Assembly: GCF_014066305.1 (NCBI RefSeq)
Contig: NW_023501041.1
Span: 496,001 to 560,000 of the forward strand
Reading direction: 5' to 3'
Source of the DNA: Letharia columbiana
Lineage: Eukaryota; Ascomycota; Lecanoromycetes; Lecanorales; Parmeliaceae
DNA length: 64,000 nt
The notes under the pieces are model-generated. The model saw nothing but the letters and a program-made list of their open reading frames with translations, was not told where the DNA came from and ran no database searches. A program made the translations under genes and the position numbers. Positions 24,413 to 35,500 of the stretch are shown in pieces. Every line of letters starts with the position of its first letter. The first letter of the stretch is position 1.

Positions 24413-24990
24413 CTACCTACCATTCCCACACAGATGATCTAAATGAACGTAGTCCAAGACATGAAAATAATTCTTCCATCGCACCCATCCCATATCCGGC
24501 CACCCTTCCCAAACGAAAGCATTCAATTGAACAAACTCCGAGTCATAGAAACAATCCCCGGTAACTCACGCGTAAAAACCCCATCCACGATCCAATGCGA
24601 CGCACCGTTACTATACTCCTCGGTCTCAGATCCAGAATGAGTGCTCCAGCCGCAAGGGCCGCAACGCGAGGCGATATGCCAGCGAGTGGTCGTTCGGGGT
24701 CTCACGTTGGATATTGAAAATTTGAGAGCTTCCTCGCCGGAAGAATCGATCGGGTCCGGGTGCAGCAGCTCACGGACCGATTGTGCCTTCTCCGCTGAGA
24801 CTTTCGTCAAAAGAGCGATGCGAATCGATGAGCTACGGAACGTAGACGGGGGTTCGCGCGACTTGGAAGCCGGGAGGAGGGCGCCGTTGACGCTGTGGTT
24901 TCCGGCGGGGGGTGTATCGGTATGCCATGCGTCCGAGGGAGCGGAGATTGTACGGGTTGTCATATCCATTACCATCATGTGATGGGTCAT
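24413..24990 (-). CDS. Candidate two-exon hypothetical protein (weak)
   Basis: I do not recognise this. The first in-frame ATG is at 24990 (AATGACC context). Exon 1 runs 24990-24570 and ends at GTGAGT. A 65-nt intron ends GGGAAG, and exon 2 runs 24504-24413, giving 170 aa in consistent phase. The C-terminus is unusually rich in aromatic residues and His (WPDMGWVRWKNYFHVLDYVH). No domain, signal peptide or membrane segment is evident. The opposite strand also has an open frame of about 110 codons, so this may be fortuitous. Confidence 0.3.
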
Positions 24991-25862
24991 TCCTCCTACC
25001 TCGCAGCGGCAGCTTAGCTCCCTGTGTAAACGGTGCAGAGAGGAGGAAGGGTTTGAGAAGGAAGCTTCGCTTTTGCACCGTGTATTCGTTCTTGCCGTAG
25101 CAAGCGGCTGCAAATCTTTTGGTTAAGCGGGGGAGGAATGGGGAAGGGAGGGTATCTTGTGTACTCTACGTGGTCTTTTTGTAATCGAGCACAGTTTCCG
25201 AGTTGGGCATTGTGTCCGTACGGTAGTTAGTTAATCGAGTCAACCTGGAGTCTTAGTATGATGGCACGCCTGTTCAAGTAGCATCGCCAAGAATGAGCAC
25301 TCACTCCGTCGAGATTAGCAAATGAAAGACTCGCAAACGCACCACGGTGGAAACATCTGTAGCTATTGCCCAAATCATGCCTCTCTTCTCGCAGTGACAG
25401 TGTTAGTATAGTCGGAATCGTAGCCATGGAACCTCGAAGAGCCATGTAGTCAGTAGTAGGGGCGATCCTTGCTGCCGCTTTTCATTCAGCTTAGGTTACT
25501 CCTTTGATAGACTTAGAGCGTAGCGTGCCGCACTGTCAGTAGGATCGCCTATGATGCGTTGGGTGTTCCATTCTGGAAGGAGCTTTGACGTGCTCCTCCT
25601 GAAGACCACCCAAACGCAGGCAGCTGCCTTCCGGGACTTTGAGTTTCGAAAGCATCAAGACAATGGGAAGGAGGGTCTGTAGACTTGCCTGTGTGAGTAC
25701 AAGAAGGCATCTCCCACTTTTTCACTTTCTCTTTCTTCCACACCACTCGCTCACCAAACCTCTCCCTGTTGACCACCCTTCCGTTCTTCCAGTCATCCAT
25801 CAGACTCCTCTAAACACTCCTCTATTGTGCAGCATCTTCATGGCATCCTACCAGTGCAGTGC
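24991..25862. other. Intergenic
   Basis: Nothing recognisable is present apart from short frames on both strands. Confidence 0.5.
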
Positions 25863-26374
25863 ATGCTTCAAAGCTTCTCGCTGTCGTCCATTGGCCGGTT
25901 TCCTGAGCCCATCTCTCTCGACACCAGAGCAGAAGCTGCTGCAACGGTGGTAAGTCTTACACCATAGTACTTGTACCTTCATGCAACAGAGGCTAACGGT
26001 TTCCTCTCCATCATACATCCTCTCCGCTATCATCACCTTCTACCCGGGACTCAGAGCGTATCGACGGCTTCCAAGACACAATCACCGCCGAGCACGGACA
26101 GAGAAAGGAGCAAGGACCTGGAGTAGGTATGCCGTCCTGGCTTGTCGTCATTGTCCAGATACTCCTCCATTGCGGGTATCATCCCTCGAATAGTGGCTAA
26201 TAGCTTGTCACAGAAGCAGAACACGACGACGATCTTCGCTCTGCTGCCATCGGTTGTGATTCCGTCGTACTCGTGACAGACAATCAAAGGCCAGTGGATT
26301 TTCCTCGTGTACCCCGTTCGTGTGCTCCTATAGAAAGACTCACACTCTTTTATAGTTTTTTGATTTCCTTGTGA
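25863..26374 (+). CDS. Candidate small protein, copy 1 of a tandem family
   Basis: A three-exon model gives 105 aa: 25863-25949 (ATG start, ending at a perfect GTAAGT), 26057-26126 and 26214-26374. The second intron (26127-26213) starts GTATGC, has a GGCTAAT branch site and ends CACAG; the first ends CAGAG. Exons 2 and 3 read as plausible protein (RIDGFQDTITAEHGQ, then a VLVTDNQRPVDFPR stretch). I recognise no family. The exon 2/intron 2 region is repeated at 26581-26628 (39 of 48 bases identical, no gaps), which marks this as one of several diverged tandem copies. A frame problem upstream of exon 2 suggests that a longer ancestral exon has been damaged. Confidence 0.35.
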
Positions 26375-26384
26375 TGAGAACGTA

Positions 26385-26704
26385 ATGCAGGTAGGTGGAT
26401 GGGATGGAGTGCTGGCCGGCCTTTGGCTGACAAAAGACTCTCTCCTTCAGATTCGAATCCGCTTGGAGGTGCGCCAACTTGAGTCGGACAACCAGAATTC
26501 CGGACTCGCGGAAGGGTTGCTGCCAGGGACTCAGAGCATGCCGACGGGCACGATCCCCGTAAGGATGGACGGTCAAAGGTGCAAGCACCTAGGACAGGTG
26601 TGCCGTCATGGCCTGTCATCATTGTCCACTAAAAAGCCAGTCGGCCCTTTCCCCCATCTGCAGCTGCAGGAATCGACTCGAAGGAACTCTGACTATGGAT
26701 GATG
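26385..26704 (+). pseudogene. Copy 2 of the tandem family (probably decayed)
   Basis: An ATG near 26385 opens a frame of about 105 codons containing LAGLWLTKDS and then IRIRLEVRQLESDNQ. The latter is similar to copy 3 (IRLRLAVRQFESDTQ). Its end contains the conserved splice-like block at 26581-26628, which is read through here. The exon organisation differs between copies, so I treat this one as probably non-functional. Confidence 0.35.
26410..26495. repeat. Imperfect direct repeat, unit a
   Basis: An 86-bp unit starts TGCTGGCCGGCCTTTGGCTG and ends GACAACCAG. It is repeated imperfectly at 26867-26956. A shorter match to its start (GCTGGCCGGCCTT) occurs at about 26740. Confidence 0.8.
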
Positions 26705-26866
26705 AGACCCCGATTGCTTTCGGGGTGACCGGGAGAGCTGCTGGCCGGCCTTCAACATATTCCTGAAAGGCCAGTACTTTCTCCTTGAATGCCCCCGTGA
26801 CGGACACATGCTTAATCTGAATTTTTGATGATGATACATTCATGTAACCTGAGGGGTCAGGAGAAA

Positions 26867-26956
26867 TGCTGGCCGGCCTTTGGCTGATAAAGAAAGTTTT
26901 CTCCCTCATAGATTCGACTTCGCTTGGCGGTGCGCCAGTTTGAGTCCGACACCCAG
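26867..26956. repeat. Imperfect direct repeat, unit b
   Basis: A 90-bp copy of the unit at 26410-26495. It carries a net insertion of four bases in the middle, which shifts the reading frame between its two halves relative to the first copy. Confidence 0.8.
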
Positions 26957-27280
26957 ACACTACCGTTTCCTCTCGAACCAACAGACTTCCACAACCCAGA
27001 ACAGTACCCCTCCATCTCAAGCCAAGGGACCTCCACAATTCCCGGTACTTGCCCGACCGATGCCACAACTTGTGGTATCCGCCCAGACGACTTCAGCAGC
27101 TCACAGTATTCGCTCACTCAAATGATGTCGACGCTCCGGACTGCCCAATCAATCAACTGCTTCGTTGCGGCACTGCGGGGTGTTCGGTCGACTACTTTGT
27201 CAATGGAGGAGGCCAACAGAAGAGCTGCGAGGCTCCTACAAAGGTATCCATCCTTCTCTGAGTATGATGTACTTTACTGA
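26912..27280 (+). CDS. Candidate exon, copy 3 of the tandem family
   Basis: After a 3' splice-like CTCATAG at 26911, the frame runs 123 codons to a stop at 27280, starting IRLRLAVRQFESDTQ and ending with RAARLLQRYPSFSEYDVL. Composition looks protein-like, with a helical Arg/Ala/Leu-rich end. No upstream exon with an ATG is clear. No domain is recognised. Confidence 0.35.
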   Translation: MRLRLAVRQFESDTQTLPFPLEPTDFHNPEQYPSISSQGTSTIPGTCPTDATTCGIRPDDFSSSQYSLTQMMSTLRTAQSINCFVAALRGVRSTTLSMEEANRRAARLLQRYPSFSEYDVLY

Positions 27281-28175
27281 CTTAAGACAAAGGCTTCGAA
27301 ATTATACACAACCAACACCAGGCTCGTGCCAATCCCTTCACTGTACGACATCCATTCCTATCGTGCAGCCCACACCATTGTTCTCGGGCGCCTGTCCTCT
27401 GTCAGCTTACCGTTCACCATTGTCGGGTCCTGAGAGCTTGGAAGAGGGCATTTGAGAGAGTTTTGGTAGGACTTCACGATCCTTCCATGGCTACCTGGAA
27501 AACAGCATGGGTAAAATTTTCCGCTTTCCGCTTTCTTCTCTTCCGGCGAGGTGAGCTGATAACAAGGCGTTCAGGAACGATTTACTCGTGTGACTGAGGC
27601 TACCTCGGGATTGAGGCTACCTAGTGGAAGACGAGATCGGAGTCGAAGCCAACCTGCAATTGGGTGAGGATGGAGGGTGGCGGGTCACAGGAATGTGAGG
27701 GTGATGCGGATTTCGAGACGTGGCTGATGGCATGTTGCGAAGGCACGATATGGGGAAGGAAGATAGTACGCAGTAACAGTATCATATTTAGAGCAATCAC
27801 AACACTACATCAACCTCTAGAATTGAAGTCTGTCAAGCAGGAAGCTCGTCACCGTCAATGAAAAAGTGATGCCATGAATCTCCTAGCTAAAAGTCAACAT
27901 CAGCGCTCGAGCCCACACATAGCGGAGCAAAGACAACCGTACTTATCTCACAGGAAATGCAGGCGAGCCCAGAGCATCTTGCTCTGAGAAGCAGCTGAAT
28001 AGCAGGCATTGATTGTGTTCCGCATTAGGCCGGCTATCATCGCTCTCAATTCCGCCGTCTTTGAATCTGGTCCGCACCCACCACTCTAGACAAAAAATGT
28101 GAGTCAGAGTGCTTGTGTAAGCCGCGGAGAATGTTACACTGTTTGGAAACATGGACAATGTCACTGCGCGGTGCC
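27281..28175. other. Intergenic
   Basis: No gene is recognised. The last 300 bp are the likely 3' region of the DUF1168 gene. Confidence 0.5.
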
Positions 28176-28772
28176 TCAATCGTCATCGTGAATGATGACC
28201 CCAACATCTTCAGCAGTCGTAGCAGGTAGTTCATCCCCTGACTCTACATCCTGCTTCAGTCCGGGAAGAGTAACACGATCAAGCTTTGACATCCCATTCA
28301 TGTTTCCTCCTTGGTTGTCATGGTCGGCCTCTCCGTTCCCATCCTTGCCCTTGTTCTTCTTCTTCTCCCTCCTCTTCCTATTCTTCCCCGTTTTCTCCTC
28401 ATCCTTCTTCCTCGTCTCCTCCTTCTTCCTCTCAAACTCCTCATCCGCCTTCTCCCTCGCCACCTCCTCATCCATCATCTTCACCCTCTCATATTCCCTC
28501 CTCCGACTCGCTTTGTACACATGGAACTCCCCGCTGCCCGCTCCGGCGCTGGAGCCTTGGACGTTGGCGACAATTTCGGGAGGGGCGGAGAGGGTAGATT
28601 TCTTTGCGAGGGCGGTGGAGGAGGGGATGGGGATGTCGCGGTCGGGTTTGGCGAAGAGGGCGTCGACTTGCGAGGCTTGCTGTGTGACGGGGGTGAGGGC
28701 ACGGCGTTTGAGGGGGCGTTTGGAGCGGGGATCGGAGGAGGTGGGGATGGATTCTGGGATGGGTTCTGACAT
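28176..28772 (-). CDS. PRKRIP1/DUF1168 family protein
   Basis: A single exon of 198 aa starts at the ATG at 28772 (CGAAAATGTC context). The family core is visible at about residues 70-150: SGEFHVYKASRRREYERVK followed by a long charged helix (MDEEVAREKADEEFERKKEE) and a Lys-rich tract (KNRKRREKKKNKGK). The human relative PRKRIP1 is a spliceosome component that bridges the catalytic-stage complex through a long helix; a splicing role here is inferred. The C-terminus is acidic (VIIHDDD). The gene is transcribed divergently from the COG8 gene across a 210-bp spacer, so the two may share a promoter. Confidence 0.85.
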   Translation of the reverse strand: MSEPIPESIPTSSDPRSKRPLKRRALTPVTQQASQVDALFAKPDRDIPIPSSTALAKKSTLSAPPEIVANVQGSSAGAGSGEFHVYKASRRREYERVKMMDEEVAREKADEEFERKKEETRKKDEEKTGKNRKRREKKKNKGKDGNGEADHDNQGGNMNGMSKLDRVTLPGLKQDVESGDELPATTAEDVGVIIHDDD

Positions 28773-28982
28773 TTTCGTGAGGTGGTAATTAGTATTGACA
28801 GACACAGTAGTCAGAATCCTCGATAGGAACTAGGGTTGCGAATTGAGAAAATACTTCTGCGGAGGACTTCGGTCTTATGAAACCGAGGATATCCCGTCCC
28901 ACTGTCAACACATAACCCAGATTCACAACTAGTATTTGCTTTTATAACTCCAGTCTTTGAGTTGAAGCGACTATTCATAAGA
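28773..28982. promoter_or_regulatory. Bidirectional promoter region
   Basis: A spacer of 210 bp separates two divergent start codons (DUF1168 on minus, COG8 on plus). Both genes must initiate from it. I see no clear TATA element. Confidence 0.6.
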
Positions 28983-30467
28983 ATGGCAGATCCACTGTAC
29001 GAGCTACTGGTGCCCTACTTCGACACATCTGCCTCTCCACGCCCGGTCCCCAGCGTATCAGACCAGGTCACTGCAAAGTACCTGAACCGTCTTTCCACGC
29101 TACCCTTAGCCTCTCTGACATCCACGGAACCTCAATCGCTGGCACAATCATCACATACGACTCTCTTATCACTGCAGTCGCTCTCAGCCAGATCGAATCC
29201 CGCTATAGTAGCATCATCAGACCATCTTTCGAGTCTACGTACAAGCTTACCACAGCTAGCGGCAGAAGCAGAGAGTCTGCGAAATGAGATACCAAGACTT
29301 GACGAGCAAGCGGTGGCTTTCTCGGAAAAATACAGCCGGAGTGCTGAGAATGAGGTGCTGGACCGACGGAAGAAAGCCTTGTTGATGGCCAGGAATGTGG
29401 ACCGGCTGTCAGATATACTGGATCTGCCTACGCTACTTGCCTCTGCTATATCAACCTCTACGGCTCAGGGTGCTTCAAATGCGGCCAACTATGCCTCAGC
29501 ATTGGACCTACATTCGCACATCAAGCGACTGCACCTGCTTTACCAGGACTCGGAGCTCGTGAGCTCAATCTACCAGCAGACAGAAGAGGCTATGCAAGAG
29601 ATGACTTCGAATTTGATCGCAAGTCTACGCTCCCAGAACATCAAGTTAGCAGCGGGTATGCGAACAGTCGGATGGCTTCGAAGAGTAGCACCAGATTTGG
29701 ACGGTAGTGGCGGTAACCGGGATGGTACGTTGGGTGCTCTATTCCTAGTCTGCCGTCTCGCAACTCTCGTCTCTATGCTCTCGGCACTTGACCCCCTCCG
29801 AGACCTTGCAGAACAAGAGACTGCGATACGCCTTCGAGAGAGCAACTCCACTACCAAGAAGACTACCAGCGACGCCTGGTCCGGCGGCCAACAAACGGAG
29901 CGCTACCTAAAGCGCTACATTGAGATCTTCCGCGAACAATCTTTCGCCATCATTTCAATGTACAAAAGCATCTTCCCCTCCGGTCCAGACTCTACCTCTG
30001 TCTCGGAAGACCTGGGCCTAAAGTTCAAAACCTTTGGCTTGAGAAGTGTGTCTGCACCTCAGCCTACCCCTCCAAGTCAGCAGCAGCAAGATCCTCTGTC
30101 GCCCCTACCATCTGCTCTTTCAACATACCCATTGCATCTGGTTGGCTTGCTCACGGAAACACTAAAACATTATTTGCCCAACGTGAGGGATAAATCATCC
30201 CGCGAGAGCTTGTTGACACAGGTGCTGTACTGTGCTGGAAGTCTGGGGAGGTTGGGTGGGGATTTTAGCTTGCTGTTAGCCGATCTTGGACAGGATGATG
30301 AGGATGCAAATGAGGACGAGGAAGATGGAGAGTGGGTGGAGGTGATGACGAAGCATCGGGTTCTGGCTGGGAAACTGGAAAATCTAGCCAGTGGTGGGGG
30401 GAGTGTCCGCGGTGGGAAGGCTTTTGGGTTGGGAGATGGGATGAAGTCGCCGAAGTTGAATGCTTAG
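28983..30467 (+). CDS. COG8: Conserved oligomeric Golgi complex subunit 8
   Basis: A single exon of 494 aa starts at MADPLYELLVPYFD (ATG 28983); the seven codons upstream have a poor start. The N-terminal half has the Dor1/COG8 pattern: helical, with KYLNRLSTLPLASL, EAESLRNEIPRLDEQAVAFS and the downstream VDRLSDILDLPTLL. A predicted helical bundle follows with MRTVGWLRRVAPDL, LGALFLVCRLATL and QTERYLKRYIEIFREQSFAIISMYKSIF. COG8 belongs to the eight-subunit tethering complex for retrograde transport within the Golgi, in lobe B. The C-terminus has an acidic stretch and a Gly-rich end. The gene is convergent with the EAF gene; only 49 bp separate the two stop codons. Confidence 0.9.
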   Translation: MADPLYELLVPYFDTSASPRPVPSVSDQVTAKYLNRLSTLPLASLTSTEPQSLAQSSHTTLLSLQSLSARSNPAIVASSDHLSSLRTSLPQLAAEAESLRNEIPRLDEQAVAFSEKYSRSAENEVLDRRKKALLMARNVDRLSDILDLPTLLASAISTSTAQGASNAANYASALDLHSHIKRLHLLYQDSELVSSIYQQTEEAMQEMTSNLIASLRSQNIKLAAGMRTVGWLRRVAPDLDGSGGNRDGTLGALFLVCRLATLVSMLSALDPLRDLAEQETAIRLRESNSTTKKTTSDAWSGGQQTERYLKRYIEIFREQSFAIISMYKSIFPSGPDSTSVSEDLGLKFKTFGLRSVSAPQPTPPSQQQQDPLSPLPSALSTYPLHLVGLLTETLKHYLPNVRDKSSRESLLTQVLYCAGSLGRLGGDFSLLLADLGQDDEDANEDEEDGEWVEVMTKHRVLAGKLENLASGGGSVRGGKAFGLGDGMKSPKLNA

Positions 30468-30516
30468 ATTCGACCATCAGACGAAAGCCTGGCTCTAATA
30501 GCAACGCTTTGCTGGC

Positions 30517-31766
30517 TCACTCCTCCTCGCTCTCCTCAGAGCTCTCTTCCACCACTCTATTGGTATATGTGCCGTTCACGCCATTCACGCCATTCGCACC
30601 ATTCACCCTCCGGTTACCGGCGTCCTGATCAGCCTGCCGTTCTAGCTCCTGCTCCAGCTCTTGCTCCAACAGGTCTACTTCATCCTCATCGTCCCACCCG
30701 TTTCCTGGCGTCTCTACCTCTTGCTCTGCAGCACCATGGCTCTCGAATTCTAAAGTTCCTTCCCCAAGATCTATCTCTTCGACATCTGCGTTGCTCTTTC
30801 TATCTCCATTCTCCTCGTCAGAGGTGTCGCCTTGAATGGATGGACTCATAGAGCTAGCCACAGATCTCAGACTCCTCGGTTCGCTGCCGCCGCGGAATCC
30901 TTCGTTCAGGCCGGCAAGGAAACGCCGCGATGGCCTTTCGTTCTTCGGTTTCGAATCATCGATGATTTCCAATGGATCATCGTTTTCGCTGTCTTCATTG
31001 TCGGCATCCGCTTCTTCCCGAGGGTTAGGCGAGAGATGTCGAGATCTCGGAGGTTTAGACCGGTGCTTAGGCTTCGAAGGGCGCGGGGGATGGCCGGTGA
31101 GGATTGGGGAGGAGTTGGAGTTGTGATTAGGCATGGGAGACGGTTCAGGCGTTGGCGAGAGACGCTGTTGAGCAGGTTTGAGGAAATGACGGTAGTCGTA
31201 GGGATTATGCGGATCAGCCTCGCGAGTCAGATCTTCATGGTCATTCGCTGAGCCTTCGTCAAAGAGGTCATCTTCGACATTTTCCGGGGCGGGGAGACCG
31301 GTTTCAAGCTGTGGGTATTGGCTGGCTAAGCTGGCGATGTCTTTGTTTGAAGGGGTGCTGCGAAGATTGAAGCGGAACGAAGTGTCTATTTTGTCGAGGG
31401 TAAAGGTTTGAGTATTCGGGTCGTAGATCAAGGCGACTGCTTCTGAGGGTTGCTGGGCGCCGTTATAGAGATAGACGTCTCCATTTACTTCGTCCGTGAG
31501 AGAGAGATTGTAGCCATTGTCGCGGCCTTGCGAGGATGGAGTGATGATGGATTTGGTGGACGAAGTGGAGAGCTTTGGCCTGTGGTTGACTATGAACATA
31601 TCAATCAGTCCCGTCAGACACAAATTGGAGGGCACGACGCACGCTGAATATTGACCTTCCGCCGTTTGCGTGGTCCATCTTCTCGCAACAACTGTTCGCT
31701 GATAGTGATAGGGTATTTGGCAGGTTTCGATGGGTCAATCTGAGAGGAGTTGGCCATTGCAGCCAT
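30517..31766 (-). CDS. EAF-family RNA polymerase II elongation factor
   Basis: There are two exons, 31766-31643 and 31589-30517, giving 398 aa. The 53-nt intron starts GTGCGT and ends CATAG in phase 1. The N-terminus reads MAAMANSSQIDPSKPAKYPI and contains RKRRKVNIQLNHRPK across the junction. The EAF domain (about residues 20-130) shows NLSLTDEVNGDVYLYNG and FTLDKIDTSFRFNLRSTP. The rest is disordered and acidic, with Ser/Pro-rich and Asp/Glu-rich stretches, an NGANGVNGVNG repeat near the end and a final SSEESEEE. Animal EAF proteins activate ELL elongation factors, and fission yeast Eaf1 partners Ell1; the same nuclear role is inferred here. A second in-frame ATG lies three codons downstream. 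Confidence 0.88.
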
Positions 31767-32592
31767 GACTGGGTTTTTAATAGTCGAAAATGTGATCGTA
31801 ATATATAGACATATATATTGGGACAGCTGACCGCTGACCGCTGGCAGATGGCCGGTTGCAGAAGAGAAGTGAAGGCAGGTTGAACGGAATCAAACAATCT
31901 GGGTGGGGTGTCATAGCGGGAACATGCGCCTCTAGGCGTATTTCTCCGGGGTCCACCCCTGGGCTTCTTTCTATAGCCATTCGCTTACAACTTTCATTCC
32001 TCCCTACAAGCCTACCTTCCTTCAATTATGTTAGCAACTGTCATGTTTCCTGGTGTTCCTGATAAGTCGAAAATCTTCACGAGGACTCCTAGCTACGTTG
32101 AAAAGGAGCTGCCCATAGCCAATGGAATGGTCTCAGGGCGACCCCGGCGCTGATCATGGCCTTGGCCTGGCGGTCCAGCCCGGCATAGACAGCGTCTGGG
32201 GCGATTGTCTAGCAGGATTGCAAAGCTTGCTGCTTCGGGTTTGGGGGCGGCGAGGGCACCCTGGCGGCTGAAGATAGCCCCGGTAAAGACCTGGCAAGGC
32301 TGCAGATGGCAGATCTTATCCCTCCCCAGGTTTTCTGCTGGCTGTTTCCTGCTTTCTTCATCAGTCCCGAGTCGCTGTTCTCCTTCTGTATGTTGCGACG
32401 GTATCTTAATGCATTTAACCCGATCGTCTGCTTCGTCGACGCAATAATGCTGAGTACTTAGACATCCTTTATCTGTTTTCTGGTCATGGCCTTCGTCTTC
32501 TCGTCGCTGTCAAAGCCCAAAGACGGTGGAGTCAAGGTCGAGTACGTTGGGAAATTTGGCCTTCTATGAGAGCAAACGCTGACCTGTCGCAG
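31767..32592 (+). pseudogene. EAF promoter, then unresolved/decayed 5' part of the hydrolase-CorA gene
   Basis: The first 330 bp are probably the EAF promoter. From about 32121 a protein-like frame starts at an ATG (MEWSQGDPGADHG) and stops near 32272. A frame one base off continues as KDLARLQMADLIPPQ and a hydrophobic stretch, then meets a TAG at 32458-32460. The same frame continues afterwards with a hydrophobic peptide and SSLSKPKDGG. These pieces may be the former N-terminus of the downstream gene, or a separate decayed gene. No splice solution I tried joins them cleanly to the exon at 32593. Confidence 0.35.
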
Positions 32593-35500
32593 TATTGTAT
32601 GCGTACCGGCCATTGGCGCTGATCCAAGAAAGACATGGGAACGCCAGACCGACAGCGCTGGCTTCGAACGCCGCCGGCTCGACTATGTATTGCATGACAG
32701 ACTTTACCCCGCCGCCCAAGTCCATCTCTATGATCACCTTACGCGTCCGGAAAGGGAATTGGAGGTGAAACCGCCCCAAGGGCCGAACGATCATGCGCAC
32801 AAGAAATCAGCCGAAGAATTCGCTGCTGGGGAGGCGTTGGTCGCGGATTACGGAGTCGCGGAGTGGGCAGATCGTTTTTTGGAAATTGTTAGCGAGCATC
32901 GCAGAGCGCAAAGGACAGACCGGCGGCCTATACTCTTCATATGTCACAGTACGGGAGGTATCGTTGTCAAGCAAGCACTCAGCAAGAGGGACGCCGAAGG
33001 CCAGAACAGCATCGCAGCATGGTGTCTTGGGGTTACATTCTTCTCCACACCGCACCACGGCTCAAGCGTGCTCTCCGAGCCTGAGTATGTCCAAACTGTG
33101 CAAGATCATTTGGGGTTGAAATGGGAAATGTCTGAAAACCTTCGGCACGACTTCTTGTTACGTAATACGGACCTGGAAGTAAGTATTTTCGGAGACCAGA
33201 TGTTCTCATTCAAACCTGATCTTAAGCCTTGAGACTTGTCCAAGGAGTGTTTGCTTTTCACATATGCCTCATGGCTCGAAGACTCTTATTGAACAGGTAA
33301 TGCTGACTCCAAAATCTTTTATCCAGACTCTCAATCATGTATTTGCTGTCAGTGTTTTCGGGGTGAAAATATACAGCTACGTTGAGAGTGAAGACACGAA
33401 CTTGGTTGTACTATCTACGAACGACCTGGGTGGGGAAACTTTGACCACCATCCGGCTATGCATTGTGGACAGCCGTTCTGGAAAGCTGAGCAGCCCTGAG
33501 GCACCTTTCGAAGACGAAGAGGTTATACAGCTCAATACCACCCACGTTGGCGGTCCGCAATTCACGGATGAGGATGCTCTGTACAGCTTTTATGTCGACG
33601 AAATTACCGCCTTTGTGAAAGAATTTAGTGCCGATGAGCGCAGCCTTCATCACGCTCTGAATCATGATATAATGTCGAACACTGAAGTAGATGTCCATCA
33701 GTTCTATGTTGTGGGCACGCAAGGAGAGCCTGGATCGATAAAGATCATGACTGCTCACCCTTCGCTCCAGACCTTTCTCGAAAGTGGACCATCAAAATGT
33801 ATGGAAGCGAGGGTCCGTGGAACTGATCAAGCGGACGAGGGTAGCAGGAATGGATCGGTCAGGCCAGCCATAGAATTCAGGCCCGCTTCGGAGCCAGCAG
33901 CTCCAACCTTGATGGTCACCTCGGCGGAAAGCGATGAGACCTCTAGTGATGCTTCCAGAGCAGATTCATATCCAAAGCTTTCTGCTCCAACTGTTCCGCT
34001 CCCCAAGAACATACATACTAGGCGGCCCTCCTTGACTATAGAGGTATTGGATCCGGGATCTCCAGGCCATCTAGCACCCAAAGCAAGTAAGAAAGTTGCA
34101 TTCACGACCAATGCGGCGAACAAGGACACAGATCAAGGGAGACGGCCTCAACGTGCGCACCTTTTTCAGCTGCCCAGTTCATCTTCGGAGCGGTTTAAAT
34201 GGATTCACGTTCCTTTCACCCATGCTGGGTGGGTGCCTCTCGTCCTCACAACAATCTCTCAAGACAAGGATAATCTGAATCTCCACACCAAGCTCCTGAT
34301 GGACAAGATGTGGTTCTCGCAGCATAACCAGTCACGACACGCCTCACCCCACGCCCGTTTCGTGAGACCTAGCGTTAAGTGTTTGCTGCCAAAGAGCTCA
34401 GAGAAGCACGTAGACATGGCAACACCGTTGAGTGCCGTTGAAGACGTCCAGTTCGTGGCATACTTGCCCTACCTCCACTGGGACTCATTCAGGAATCTGC
34501 AAAAACGAGCGGAGATCATCAAATTGCGGAGGGAGCAACCCCACGCTCGCCCGATTGCAAAACACGTCGCTAGCGGAAAATCAATGGAACACAAGCTCAT
34601 CTGGCAACACCTTACGTCAGATAGACCAGTCCATTGCCGGCGGACCCTCGACCAATATGGATATCCGAGCCTGCGGAATACCTCTGTTCGAGATGCTGAC
34701 CAGATATTATACAAGCGCACGAAACCTGATGCAGATATGCAACCACCCAAAGAGCTGTCGATGAAGCACAAGCTTCAGTCCAGTCGCGCAGCAGCGGCCT
34801 CAATGCCAAATGCCGACGATGGTGCTGCAAAGGTCCTAATGGTGGACCAACTTTGGCTCTGGATCGTGGACAACAAGACTGTGATCACATTCTTCGCTCC
34901 CAAAGAAAAGGAAGACAACGATGGCGGCCTTTGGAAAGAAGGAGATGTGCGGAGTGAGATCTATCAGGACATCAACGGCGATTATGCGAACCAATGCACG
35001 GATCCTTTCGACTTTGCTGCACTTGCCGTTTTCCACGCAGTGAAGGCCCTGCTTGACCGGACCACTGACCGGAATCTCCAGGTCTTTCGAGTATTCGAAG
35101 AGTACATATCAATTTTGACTGAACAGCAAACGCTCAGCTTCAAAGAGTTCCGCAACAATCACCAATATAAGAAGGCTAAGGATATCAATGCACAACAGCA
35201 TATAGACAACCGTAAAGACCTTGACGCTCTCCTCGAGTTGCGTGATATCGAAGACGAATTGAGTACAATTGAAAAGTTAATCAAAGAGCAGCAAAGTTGT
35301 GTTTCGGAAATGATTAAACAATATCGTGATCTGAATACCCGCCATGGAAAGGGCTTCAACGGTATCAACTTCTTATACGACGTCGACCAGTTCCTAACCG
35401 AACACAAAGAGCAGTTAGACGGCATGCTCAAGGGCGCTCAAGCCGCTCAAAAGGCTTTCAAGGAGCTTCTCGACATGAAGCAGAAGCAGGCCAATATTGT

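Noticed and set aside
24641..24982. 113-codon plus-strand frame
   Set aside because: It overlaps the minus-strand two-exon candidate, which has an ATG and splice sites. Neither is certain and the plus frame has no extra support.
28192..28788. 198-codon plus-strand Ser/Phe/Leu-rich frame
   Set aside because: Antisense of the Lys/Glu-rich DUF1168 gene.
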